Assembly (NCBI GenBank): GCA_031316315.1 | Contig: JADBEO010000013.1 | Location: 1 to 64,000 of the forward strand | Direction: 5' to 3' | Origin: Chelatococcus sambhunathii | GTDB taxonomy: Bacteria > Pseudomonadota > Alphaproteobacteria > Rhizobiales > Methylopilaceae | DNA: 64,000 nt | Part shown: positions 1 through 7,674 of the stretch, piece by piece | How positions within the stretch are numbered: the first letter of the stretch is position 1 | Layout of the letters: each line of letters starts with the position of its first letter | The notes under the pieces: model-generated | What the model saw: only the letters and a program-made list of their open reading frames with translations | What the model was told of the DNA's origin: nothing | Database searches by the model: none | Position numbers and translations under genes: made by a program

Positions 1-61
1 TCGTTCAGGATCGAGCACGAACCCCGGGCGTCGAGCTTCAGGCCCGGCCCTCCCCACCCTA

Positions 62-84
62 CCCTCCCCTCAGCGAGGGGAGGG
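62..84. repeat. GC-rich intergenic hairpin at left edge
   Basis: A perfect 9-bp inverted repeat (CCCTCCCCT, 62-70; AGGGGAGGG, 76-84) with a 5-nt loop lies in the first 144 bases, where no coding region was recognised. There is no T-run, so it is not a convincing intrinsic terminator. A similar C/G palindrome occurs at 8,824-8,846, so both may belong to one family of extragenic elements. Confidence 0.5.
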
Positions 85-144
85 ATCCGGAGGCGCCGCG
101 CCAGACGCCGATCCGATCCTCACCTACGCCTTCGAGGGACGACG

Positions 145-729
145 GTGATCGCAGGCCTGGTCCTCATGGGCGGCCGCGCCTCCCGCCTCGGCGGCGGCGA
201 CAAGGCGCTGATCGAGATCGCGGGCAAGCGCGTGCTCGACCGCCTGCTGGAGCGCTTTTCCCCGCAAGTCAGCCCGTTGGCGCTGTCGGCGAACGGAGAC
301 CTCACACGTTTCGCGGCCTATGGGCTTCCCGTCCTGCCCGATCCCGAGCATGCGCCGGAGGGACCGCTCGGCGGCCTCTTCGCAGGCCTCGACTGGGCGG
401 CGACGCTGCCCGGCGTCACGCATCTCGCCACCGTTCCGGGCGACGCCCCCTTCCCTCCGGAAGATCTCGTCGACCGCCTCCGCGCGGCGGCCGGCGACGG
501 AGCGGCGGCGGCGCATGGACCGCGCGGCGTCGAGCCGCTGCACGCGCTCTGGCCGCTCGCCGCCCTGTCCCGCATCACGGCGCTCGCCGCGGACGGCGTT
601 CGTTCGCCGAAACGAATGCTGGAGCGGCTCGGCGCAGCGGCGGCGGCTTTCGACGACCCCGCGGCCTTCCTCGACCTCGACACGCCGGAGGACGTCGAGC
701 GGGCGAAAGCGTTGCTGAAGGGAACCTAA
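145..729 (+). CDS. mobA: Molybdenum cofactor guanylyltransferase MobA
   Basis: MobA transfers GMP from GTP to molybdopterin-Mo to make the guanine dinucleotide form of the cofactor in the cytosol. The 194-residue product begins with the nucleotidyltransferase loop GLVLMGGRASRLGGGDKAL (about residues 4-22), followed by LPDPEHAPEGPLGGL and the metal-binding VPGDAPF segment, in MobA order and at normal MobA length. Translation starts at a GTG. The product is relevant to the formate dehydrogenase operon about 36 kb away, whose catalytic subunit needs bis-MGD. It appears to be a single gene, followed after 71 bp by the ABC importer genes. Identification is by motif; MobA versus the CTP-using MocA is favoured by the short length and the loop sequence. 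Confidence 0.85.
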   Translation: MIAGLVLMGGRASRLGGGDKALIEIAGKRVLDRLLERFSPQVSPLALSANGDLTRFAAYGLPVLPDPEHAPEGPLGGLFAGLDWAATLPGVTHLATVPGDAPFPPEDLVDRLRAAAGDGAAAAHGPRGVEPLHALWPLAALSRITALAADGVRSPKRMLERLGAAAAAFDDPAAFLDLDTPEDVERAKALLKGT

Positions 730-800
730 AAGGTCGCGTTGCTGCGCGAAGCGGACGGTGGAATGGTCATCCCGTCGCAGCGCTCCGGAGATCCTCGGCC

Positions 801-1592
801 ATGAGCATCGCGAACGTCCTCGCCCGCCTCGTGTTCGCAGCGGCCGCGCTCGCCGCGCTCGCCTCCGGCGCCGCCGCAAAGGAATGGAAGACGATCCGGA
901 TCGGGTCCGAGGGGGCCTACCCGCCCTTCAACCTGATCGACTCGAACCGGCAGCTTCAGGGCTTCGAGATCGATCTCGCCAAGGCGATCTGCGCCGAGGA
1001 GAAGGTGAGCTGCGAATTCGTCGCGCAGGACTGGGAAGGCCTGATCCCGGCGCTGCTCGCCGGCAAGTACGACGCGATCTTCGCCTCCATGTCGATCACC
1101 GACGAGCGCAGGAAGGTCATCGCCTTCACCGACAAGTACTACACCTCCCCCTCGCTGTTCGTGACCGCCCGCGAAAACGCCTCGCTCCAGCCGACGCCGG
1201 AGGCGATGAGCGGCAAGACCATCGGCGCGCAGACCGGCACGGTGAGCGCCCGCTACCTGCAGGAGGTCTACGCCCCCGCCGGCGCGGAGGTGAAGCTCTA
1301 CGTCACCCAGGACGAGGCCAACCTCGACCTCGCCTCGGGTCGGCTCGACGCCATCCTCGGCGACAAGTTCGTGATGCTGAACTGGCTCGAGAAGTCGGCC
1401 GACGGCGGCTGCTGCCAGGTGGTCGGCCCGGACTTCTCCGATCCGAAATATTTCGGCGACGGCATCGGCGCGGGCCTCCGCAAGGGAGACGCCGACCTCA
1501 AGGCGCTGCTCGACAATGGCCTCAAGGCGGTGCGCGCGAGCGGCGAATACGACCGCATCAACGCCAAATACTTCCCGTTCAGCATCTACTGA
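801..1592 (+). CDS. Amino-acid ABC transporter substrate-binding protein
   Basis: A periplasmic binding protein of the polar amino-acid family (SBP_bac_3; HisJ/ArgT/octopine-like). It has an N-terminal signal peptide (VLARLVFAAAALAALASGAAA, up to about residue 27), then IRIGSEGAYPPFN, GFEIDLAKAICAEE, the FASMSITDERRKVIAFTD region and a C-terminal DRINAKYFPFSIY typical of lysine/arginine/octopine binders. Length (263 residues) is normal. Two matching permeases follow on the same strand after a 170-bp gap holding a palindromic repeat. No ATPase gene is present next to them. Ligand is inferred only at the level of basic or polar amino acids. Confidence 0.88.
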   Translation: MSIANVLARLVFAAAALAALASGAAAKEWKTIRIGSEGAYPPFNLIDSNRQLQGFEIDLAKAICAEEKVSCEFVAQDWEGLIPALLAGKYDAIFASMSITDERRKVIAFTDKYYTSPSLFVTARENASLQPTPEAMSGKTIGAQTGTVSARYLQEVYAPAGAEVKLYVTQDEANLDLASGRLDAILGDKFVMLNWLEKSADGGCCQVVGPDFSDPKYFGDGIGAGLRKGDADLKALLDNGLKAVRASGEYDRINAKYFPFSIY

Positions 1593-1651
1593 CTGGCCGA
1601 TGCAAGCAGGCGGCACGTCGTTTTGGAAGACCATTCAATCCGAAGCGCTTT

Positions 1652-1736
1652 CGTCATGCCCGGACTTGATCCGGGCATCCATCATGCCGGGCGCGTCCGC
1701 GCCCGATGGACCCCCGTGTCAAGCCCGGGGGTGACG
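1652..1736. repeat. Composite extragenic palindrome (REP-like)
   Basis: Three consecutive hairpins are nested inside a closing pair CGTCA (1652-1656)/TGACG (1732-1736). They are ATGCCCGGA/TCCGGGCAT (1656-1664/1670-1678), CGGGCGCG/CGCGCCCG (1688-1695/1698-1705) flanked by CCATC/GATGG, and ACCCCCG/CGGGGGT (1710-1716/1726-1732). This is the layout of repeated extragenic palindromes common in Hyphomicrobiales. It sits between the binding-protein gene and the first permease and may reduce or stabilise permease transcript relative to the binding protein. Confidence 0.7.
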
Positions 1737-1762
1737 GCTGGACCTGATTGGGCGTTCCTTAA

Positions 1763-2503
1763 GTGACGGAGCTTCTGGCGCCCCTCGCCTTCGGCCCGTC
1801 CGGCTGGGGCGACGAACTCATCGCCGGCGCCTGGCTGACCCTGCGCCTCGCCCTCGCTACGCTGCCCATCGGTCTCGCGATCGGCCTCGGCGTCGCCCTG
1901 ATGCGGCACGGCGACAGCCGGATCCTGCGGCCGCTCGGCGAGCTCTACGGCGCGGTGTTCCGCGGCCTGCCGGAGCTGCTGACGATCTTCATCGTCTATT
2001 TCGGCGCGCCGCGGCTCGCGACGCATCTCCTCGCCTTCGCGGAAGCGGCGCTCGGCCTGCCGCCCTCCGGAACGCAGGTCCAGATCGACGGCTTCATGGC
2101 CGGGGTCCTCGCGCTCGCGCTCGTGCTCGGCGCCTTTTCCAGCGAGGTGTTCCTCGGCGCGATCCGCAGCGTCCCGGAAAGCCAGCGCGAGGCCGCCGAC
2201 GCGCTCGGAATGAGCCGCGCCCAAGCGTTCCGGCTGGTGATCCTGCCGCAGGTGATGCGGCTCGCCTTTCCCGGCCTCGCCAACAACTGGATGACGCTGC
2301 TGAAGGACACTTCGCTCGTCAGCGTCATCGCCCTGCCCGAGCTCATGCGGCAGGCCAATCTCGCGGCGCTCGCGACCCGGCAGCCCTTCCTGTTCTATCT
2401 CGCCGCCTGCCTGCTCTACCTCGCGATGTCGGTCGCCTCCGAGCGACTGCGCCTGCGCATTGAGCCGGCGGCCTCGCCACGCGGCGCGGAGCCCGCCCGA
2501 TGA
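1763..2503 (+). CDS. Amino-acid ABC transporter permease (HisQ/ArtQ family)
   Basis: An inner-membrane permease of the polar amino-acid uptake family. Several hydrophobic segments are evident, and the cytoplasmic EAA loop reads REAADALGMSRAQAFRLVILPQ (about residues 139-160), the contact site for the ATPase. A TLR..(I/L)G segment near the N terminus is also typical. Translation starts at GTG 1763; the stop overlaps the next start in ATGA (2500-2503), so the two permeases are translationally coupled. It partners the binding protein upstream. Length 246 residues, normal for the family. Confidence 0.87.
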   Translation: MTELLAPLAFGPSGWGDELIAGAWLTLRLALATLPIGLAIGLGVALMRHGDSRILRPLGELYGAVFRGLPELLTIFIVYFGAPRLATHLLAFAEAALGLPPSGTQVQIDGFMAGVLALALVLGAFSSEVFLGAIRSVPESQREAADALGMSRAQAFRLVILPQVMRLAFPGLANNWMTLLKDTSLVSVIALPELMRQANLAALATRQPFLFYLAACLLYLAMSVASERLRLRIEPAASPRGAEPAR

Positions 2504-3228
2504 ACGGCGAGGCGATCCTTTCAGTCGCGGGCGCGCTCGGCTTCGATGCCCCGCTGCTGGCGCGCTACGGGCCGCTGCTGCTGCAGGGCCTGAAAACGAC
2601 GCTGGAGCTGGTCGCGATCTCGGTCCCGACCGGCTTCCTGCTCGCCCTCGTCCTCGCCTACGCCCGGCTGGAGGGCGGGCCCGCCGCGCGCGGTCCGGCC
2701 GCGGCCTTCATGGGCTTTTTCCGCGGCACGCCGGCGCTTTGCCAGCTGTTCCTGATCTATTACGGCGCCGGACAGTTCCACGCCGCGCTGCAGTCGGCGG
2801 GTCTGTGGTGGCTCTTCCGCGACGCCTTCTGGTGCGCGGCGCTCGCCTTCACGCTCAACACCGCCGCCTATCAGGCCGAGATCATCCGCGGCGCGGTCGC
2901 GAACCTGCCCGCCGGACAGCGCGAGGCCGCTGATGCGCTGGGTTACGGGACGCCCGGCGCGTGGCGGCGGGTGCTGCTGCCGCAGGCGCTGCTGGTCGCG
3001 CTCCGCCCGCTCGGCAACGAGCTCATCCTGATGATCAAGACCAGCTCGGTGGCGAGCGTCGTCACGGTCGTCGACGTCATGGGCGCGACCAAGCGCGCCT
3101 TCTCGGGCTCGCTCGACTTCGAGGTCTATCTCTGGGCGGCGCTGGTCTATCTCGCGCTGGTCGAGATCGTCCGCCGCGTCTGGAACGCGCTCGAGCGGCG
3201 CATGACGCGCCATCTCAGGACGGCGTGA
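2500..3228 (+). CDS. Amino-acid ABC transporter permease (HisM/ArtM family)
   Basis: The second inner-membrane permease subunit, 242 residues. It carries the family's GLKTTLELVAISVPTG start, RGTPALCQLFLIYYG, and an EAA loop QREAADALGYGTPGAWRRV (about residues 140-158). It overlaps the first permease by 4 bp and forms the heteromeric pore with it. The expected ATP-binding subunit (HisP/ArtP) does not follow: the next gene is on the opposite strand. The transporter must therefore borrow an ATPase from elsewhere, or the ATPase gene was lost. Confidence 0.87.
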   Translation: MNGEAILSVAGALGFDAPLLARYGPLLLQGLKTTLELVAISVPTGFLLALVLAYARLEGGPAARGPAAAFMGFFRGTPALCQLFLIYYGAGQFHAALQSAGLWWLFRDAFWCAALAFTLNTAAYQAEIIRGAVANLPAGQREAADALGYGTPGAWRRVLLPQALLVALRPLGNELILMIKTSSVASVVTVVDVMGATKRAFSGSLDFEVYLWAALVYLALVEIVRRVWNALERRMTRHLRTA

Positions 3229-3231
3229 GGC

Positions 3232-3687
3232 CTACTTGTCCTCGGCGTCGGCGCCCTTGTCGATCTCGTCGCGGTCGGACTCAGGCAGGTCCGGCAGCGC
3301 GTCGACGATCGCGCCATGGACGAGCTTCTGGAAATTCTGCGCCTTGTCGCGCAGGGCCGCGAATGCGGCCTCCACATGCTCCTTGTTGACCGGGTCTTCG
3401 CGCATCGCGCGGCGGGAGGCGCGGCGCGCCACCTTCAGCTCGTCGAGCGCCTGGCTCAGCTCGAACTTGCGGTCGAGCAGGCGCGTGCGGATCTTGTCGC
3501 CGACGCTCTTGGGATACCTGTTCGAGATGAACTCGATCGTGTTCTCGATGTTGCGCGGCCCCTTGCCGCCCTTCACCTTGTAGCCCGCATAGGCGATGTA
3601 GCCGAGGTAGCCGACGGCGACGAGGTTCAGCGCCACCGAGAGCGCGAGCAGCAGGTAGACCAGGCTGTGGGGCCGGCGCGCCGTCAT
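3232..3687 (-). CDS. Periplasmic heavy-metal-sensor-like membrane protein
   Basis: A 151-residue protein with one N-terminal membrane anchor (LVYLLLALSVALNLVAVGYLG) followed by a charged, helical periplasmic region rich in Arg, Glu and Lys. This is the plan of the metal-resistance/CnrR-Spy-like periplasmic sensors (PF13801-type). The ATG at 3687 overlaps the preceding stop in TGATG; a TTG one codon earlier is possible. It is the last gene of a run of EF-hand protein, ECF sigma and anti-sigma-like protein, so it probably feeds a periplasmic signal to the sigma factor. Homology is inferred from architecture and neighbours. Confidence 0.65.
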   Translation of the reverse strand: MTARRPHSLVYLLLALSVALNLVAVGYLGYIAYAGYKVKGGKGPRNIENTIEFISNRYPKSVGDKIRTRLLDRKFELSQALDELKVARRASRRAMREDPVNKEHVEAAFAALRDKAQNFQKLVHGAIVDALPDLPESDRDEIDKGADAEDK

Positions 3688-4106
3688 CAAATGTCGGTTT
3701 CCAGGGAAACGAGCGGCGAGGCGAGATCGGCGTCGCCGTCGTCCGCCTGCGCCGGAACCGTCACCGCCCCGATCGCCACGCCGAGCGCGAGAGCGGCCAC
3801 GCAGAAGCTCGCGCCTGCAAGCGCGAAGCGGCGCGGCGAGTCGAACAGCCAGCCGAGCCGGTCGGAGCGCCGCGACTGGACGTCCGCGACCACGCGGAAC
3901 GCGAAACCGTTCAGGACGGCGGCCTCGGCCGCCTCCGCGACGATCTCGGCGAGCCTGAGCGCCTCGGCGTGGAGCCGCCGCGCCTCCGCCGACCGCGCGA
4001 TCAGGGCGCGCGCCTCTTCGGCCTCCGCAGCCGGCCAGCGCGCGACGTCCGGACCGAGGGCGTCGAGCCGCTCGGCGAAGTGATCGATCCTCCTCACGTC
4101 GTCCAT
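3687..4106 (-). CDS. Putative anti-sigma factor with one membrane segment
   Basis: A 139-residue protein with a helical cytosolic N-terminal part (MDDVRRIDHFAERLDALG...), a single transmembrane helix (ALAGASFCVAALALGVAIGAV, about residues 93-113) and a short periplasmic tail. It begins 1 nt after the sigma-factor stop and ends overlapping the sensor gene, so the three are coupled. Position and topology are those of a membrane anti-sigma that holds the ECF sigma factor at the membrane. There is no zinc-binding HxxxCxxC motif. Longer upstream starts overlapping the sigma gene look less likely. Confidence 0.6.
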   Translation of the reverse strand: MDDVRRIDHFAERLDALGPDVARWPAAEAEEARALIARSAEARRLHAEALRLAEIVAEAAEAAVLNGFAFRVVADVQSRRSDRLGWLFDSPRRFALAGASFCVAALALGVAIGAVTVPAQADDGDADLASPLVSLETDI

Positions 4107-4107
4107 C

Positions 4108-4734
4108 TCAAGCCTCCTCGCGCGCGGCCAGTTTCGCGCGCAGCGTGCGCCTCGCCCGCACCAGCATGGATTCCACGGCCTTCTCGCTCGAGCCAAGCAT
4201 CTTGGCGATGTCGGCGTTGGAGCGCTCGCCGTCCGCCGACAGCAACAGCGCGGCGCGCTGGCGCGCCGGCAGCGCCTTGATGTCTTCTCTCACCCGTTCG
4301 ATCTCGTCGCGGTCGCTCAGCTCATGCTCGGGATCGGGATCGTCCGACGGCGGATCGAACGTGTCCGCGAAGGGAAGGAAGCGGCGTATGCGCTGCCTCC
4401 GCTCCCGGTCGACGCACAGGTTCACGACGATCCGGTGCAGCCAGGTCGAGACCTTGGCGCCGCCCGGCCGCCACCGCTCCGCCGCCCGCCAGACCCGCCA
4501 GAACGCCTCCTGGACGATGTCCTCGGCTTCCGCCGCGGAGCCGGTGAAACGATGCGCCAGCGCCTGCGCCTTCGGTCCGTGGCGCGCCACCAGCCGCGCG
4601 AAGGCGCGCTGGTCGCCCGCAGCGACGCGCGCCATCAGGGCGTCGTCCTCGTTCGGCTCATGCGACTCGGTCAAAGGAGCGTCAGTCACGGCGCCCCCGT
4701 CGTAGGCGAGTCTGAGCGCAACGCCATTGGCCAT
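4108..4734 (-). CDS. ECF-type RNA polymerase sigma factor
   Basis: A 208-residue group 4 sigma factor. Region 2 covers ALMARVAAGDQRAFARLV through AEDIVQEAFWRVWRAA, and region 4 covers ALPARQRAALLLSADGERSNADIAKMLGSSEKAVES with a clear helix-turn-helix. It directs RNA polymerase to stress promoters. It lies between an EF-hand gene and a membrane anti-sigma-like gene plus a metal-sensor-like gene, all on the minus strand and tightly spaced. An internal GTG at 4689 (VTDAPLTE) is an alternative start that would remove 15 residues. The regulon cannot be read from the sequence. Confidence 0.85.
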   Translation of the reverse strand: MANGVALRLAYDGGAVTDAPLTESHEPNEDDALMARVAAGDQRAFARLVARHGPKAQALAHRFTGSAAEAEDIVQEAFWRVWRAAERWRPGGAKVSTWLHRIVVNLCVDRERRQRIRRFLPFADTFDPPSDDPDPEHELSDRDEIERVREDIKALPARQRAALLLSADGERSNADIAKMLGSSEKAVESMLVRARRTLRAKLAAREEA

Positions 4735-4777
4735 CCGTCAGCGCCCCTGCGTCAGGGCCCATTCACGAAGCGCGGGA

Positions 4778-5260
4778 TCAGTCGCGCTTTTTCCGCGATC
4801 CCTTCCGGTCGAGCCACATCTCAAGCTCGGCCTTGGTCACCTTGCCGTCGCGATTTTCGTCGGCCTTGGCGAACCAGCGCGGCGTCATCGACATGAATTC
4901 CGACTGCGTGACCTTGCCATCGCGGTTCTCGTCGGCGCGCTGGAAGCGCTTGGCCATCTTCTCCCCGCCCTTGCCTTTGCCGTTCTTGGCGCGCTTGGCC
5001 TTCAGGGCCTCGATCTCGGCGCGGTCGATGACGCCGTCATTGTTGGCGTCGAGGCGCTGGAACGAGCGCTCCTGCTTGCGCTCCAGCTCGCTCCGGTCGA
5101 CGACGCCGTCGCCGTTCTTGTCGAGGCGCTCGAAAGTGCGCGTCATGCGGTCCGCGCGCTTCTCCATCCGGCTGTCCTGCGCCATCGCGGGCGCCGACGC
5201 GGCGACGGCCACGCCGAGCGCGAGCGCAAGGGCTGCGAAGGCGGGCATACGACGGTTCAT
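4778..5260 (-). CDS. Secreted EF-hand (calcium-binding) protein
   Basis: A 160-residue exported protein with a signal peptide ending APAMAQ (about residue 28) and four canonical EF-hand loops: DKNGDGVVDRSE, DANNDGVIDRAE, DENRDGKVTQSE and DENRDGKVTKAE. Each has D at positions 1, 3 and 5 and E at 12 or an equivalent site. The ATG at 5260 follows a GGAG-type Shine-Dalgarno, so an upstream extension by 30 residues is rejected. It lies 43 bp upstream of the ECF sigma gene on the same strand and probably belongs to that operon or its regulon. Role: periplasmic Ca2+ binding, perhaps stress-related. Confidence 0.85.
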   Translation of the reverse strand: MNRRMPAFAALALALGVAVAASAPAMAQDSRMEKRADRMTRTFERLDKNGDGVVDRSELERKQERSFQRLDANNDGVIDRAEIEALKAKRAKNGKGKGGEKMAKRFQRADENRDGKVTQSEFMSMTPRWFAKADENRDGKVTKAELEMWLDRKGSRKKRD

Positions 5261-5300
5261 GACAGCTGCTCCATGGCGTTTAAGTGACTTCCTGGCGCTC

Positions 5301-6014
5301 TTACGCGGAGATCGTTCCGGCCCTGCGGAATTCATCCATCGACTGCGCAAGGCGATTCTCGAGAGCCGCCCGCGCGAGAACGCGATAAACCGGTAAAACC
5401 TGCTCCTCGAACCACGGGTTCCGCTTGAGCCAGGCGTTGTTGCGCCAGGACGGATGCGGCAGCGGCGCGACGACCGGCCGGCCCGGGCGACCCAGCGCGC
5501 GTCGCCAGTCGGCGACCGCCGCGGTCATATTCGGCCCGAATTCCGGCCCGAGATGCCAAAGCTGGGCCGGCCTGCCGACGGCGAACAGCAGCTGGACGCC
5601 GCCAAGCTCCGCAAACAGCCGGTCGCGCCAGGCCGGGGCGCATTCGCGGCGCGGCGGCCGGTCGTACCCGTCCGGCGTAAGCCCAGGGAAGCAGAAGCCC
5701 ATCGGAAGGATCGCGACGTTCGCCTCGTCGTAGAATTCGGCCTCGTCCATGCCGAGCCAGGCGCGCAGGCGCACGCCGGAAGGGTCGGTGAACGGCACGC
5801 CGCTCGCATGCACGCGAACGCCCGGCGCCTGTCCGCAGATCGCGATCCGGGCGCTCGCCCGGGTCCGCACGACCGGACGAGGCGGATGCGGCAGGGGCGC
5901 GCCGCGGGGGCTCTCACGACAGATGACGCAGGAGCGGATCTCGGCGAGCAGCGCGTCGAGCCGGTCCTGTGGAGAAAGGCCGGGGGCGGCCTGTCTGGCG
6001 TCGCTTCGGTTCAA
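5301..6014 (-). CDS. Uracil-DNA glycosylase superfamily protein
   Basis: A 237-residue member of the UDG-like fold (COG1573-type). Motif 1 is ICGQAPGVRVHASG, followed by PFTDPSGVRLRAWLG; motif 2 is PLPHPSWRNNAWL, with the His-Pro-Ser of the DNA-intercalating loop. An N-terminal CVIC pair is present but a full four-cysteine Fe-S pattern was not established. The TTG at 6014 has an excellent AAGGAGG Shine-Dalgarno four bases upstream, preferred over an ATG at 6059 that has none. It is probably a base-excision DNA repair enzyme, but the catalytic acid of classic family 4 (GEAPG) is Gln here, so activity on uracil is not assured. Confidence 0.75.
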   Translation of the reverse strand: MNRSDARQAAPGLSPQDRLDALLAEIRSCVICRESPRGAPLPHPPRPVVRTRASARIAICGQAPGVRVHASGVPFTDPSGVRLRAWLGMDEAEFYDEANVAILPMGFCFPGLTPDGYDRPPRRECAPAWRDRLFAELGGVQLLFAVGRPAQLWHLGPEFGPNMTAAVADWRRALGRPGRPVVAPLPHPSWRNNAWLKRNPWFEEQVLPVYRVLARAALENRLAQSMDEFRRAGTISA

Positions 6015-6097
6015 TTGCCCTCCTTCGTGGTGAGCCGGTCTTAATGGTTTACGAGCCATGATGCCGCTCCTGTCGGTCGCGTATCACGGAACATCTC

Positions 6098-7663
6098 GTG
6101 GACATGTTCGAACTTCCGGCGGGCGGATCGCTCGACCGCCGGACGAGCGGGACGTCCGAGCGCCGTCGTCTTCTGACCCAGCAGGTCAAGGCGGCCCGGC
6201 ATTCCTTGACCTCAGGGCCGGGCGAGCGCCCCGAATTCAAGGCCGAACTCGCGCGCGTCTACGCGCAGAACCGTCTCGGCGCGGTGCCGGTGATCATCAC
6301 CCTCGCGGTCCTGATCGCCGGCGGCTCGATGTTCTGGATCTCCGCCGAGCTCGCCGTCGCATGGCTGGCGATCGCCCTCGTCGGCCATGCGCTCGTCGTG
6401 CTGTGTGTCCGTAACTTCGCGACGCGCGCGCCCGATTCCAAGACCGACTCCAACTGGGTTCGCCGTTTCGTGCTGGCCGAGGCTCTGAACGGCCTCGCCT
6501 GGTCCTCGATCGTGGTGATGATCGAGGTCACCGGCGCGATGGGCCAGGCGGCGGAGATCGTCTCGCTGTTCGTGATGCTGATCGGCGTCGCGGTCGCGAC
6601 CATGCTGGCCGCCACCGTGCCGGCCGCGATGGCCGCGGCGACGCTCTCGATCGCCGCCATCGTCGTCAGCGTCTATGCGGTCAAGGGCGGCGTGACAGGC
6701 AATGCGGTCGCGGCCATGGCGGCCGGCGCGGAGATCTACTTCCTGCTGCTCGCCCAGCGCCTGCACCGCACCACGCGGGAGACGCTCGAATACCGCGCGG
6801 AAAAGGACGCGCTGATCGGCGAGCTCGAGCAGGCCAAGGCCAACTCCGACGAGGCCCGCCGCCGCGCCGAGGAGGCGAACCTCGCCAAATCCCGCTTCCT
6901 CGCGACGATGAGCCACGAACTGAGGACGCCGCTCAACGCCATCCTCGGCTTCTCCGAGGTGATGAAGTCGGAGATCCTCGGGGCGCATTCGGTCCCCACC
7001 TACAGGGAATACGCCGAGGACATCCACCAGAGCGGCCAGCACCTGCTCAATCTGATCAACGAGATCCTCGACCTGTCGCGCATCGAGGCCGGGCGCTACG
7101 AGCTGAACGAGGAGAGCGTGCGCCTCGCCTATGTGGTCGAGGACTGCCACCACCTGCTCAAGCTCCGCGCCAAGAAGCGCGGCATCACGATCAGGGCGTC
7201 GTCCGAGGCGGGCCTGCCGCCGGTCTGGGCCGACGAGCGGGCGATGCGCCAGGTGGTGCTTAATCTCCTGTCGAACGCCATCAAGTTCACGCCGCAGGGC
7301 GGCGAGATCCGCCTCAAGCTCGGCTGGACGGCTTCGGGCGGGCAGTATGTCTCGGTCGCGGACACCGGACCCGGCATCCCCGAGGAGGAAATCCCGATGG
7401 TGCTGGCCTCCTTCGGCCAGGGCACGCTCGCCATCAAGACCGCCGAGCAGGGCGCCGGCCTCGGCCTGCCGATCGTGAAGGGCCTGATCGACCTCCACGG
7501 CGGCTCGTTCTCGCTGAAGAGCAAGCTGCGTGAAGGCACCGAGGTGATCGTGACCCTCCCGGCCTCGCGCGTCATGGATACGCTGGCCCCCGAGCGCGCG
7601 GCCGGAACTCCGGCCCGCGACCGCGCCGAAGCGCCGGCGGGCGCGCTCAGGCGGACGGCCTGA
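6098..7663 (+). CDS. Membrane-bound sensor histidine kinase
   Basis: A 521-residue two-component kinase. The N-terminal half has about six hydrophobic helices (residues 60-220) and no obvious PAS or HAMP domain. A coiled coil (EYRAEKDALIGELEQAKANSDEARRR) leads to the dimerisation domain with MSHELRTPLN (His273 phosphorylated). The ATPase domain has N box LLSNAIKFTP, G1 DTGPGI and G2 GAGLGLPIVKG. This is the PdhS/DivJ/PleC-like plan common in Hyphomicrobiales cell-cycle kinases. No response regulator is adjacent. GTG 6098 has a GGA 7 bases upstream; ATG 6104 is an alternative. Confidence 0.88.
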   Translation: MDMFELPAGGSLDRRTSGTSERRRLLTQQVKAARHSLTSGPGERPEFKAELARVYAQNRLGAVPVIITLAVLIAGGSMFWISAELAVAWLAIALVGHALVVLCVRNFATRAPDSKTDSNWVRRFVLAEALNGLAWSSIVVMIEVTGAMGQAAEIVSLFVMLIGVAVATMLAATVPAAMAAATLSIAAIVVSVYAVKGGVTGNAVAAMAAGAEIYFLLLAQRLHRTTRETLEYRAEKDALIGELEQAKANSDEARRRAEEANLAKSRFLATMSHELRTPLNAILGFSEVMKSEILGAHSVPTYREYAEDIHQSGQHLLNLINEILDLSRIEAGRYELNEESVRLAYVVEDCHHLLKLRAKKRGITIRASSEAGLPPVWADERAMRQVVLNLLSNAIKFTPQGGEIRLKLGWTASGGQYVSVADTGPGIPEEEIPMVLASFGQGTLAIKTAEQGAGLGLPIVKGLIDLHGGSFSLKSKLREGTEVIVTLPASRVMDTLAPERAAGTPARDRAEAPAGALRRTA

Positions 7664-7674
7664 GCGGGGCAGGC

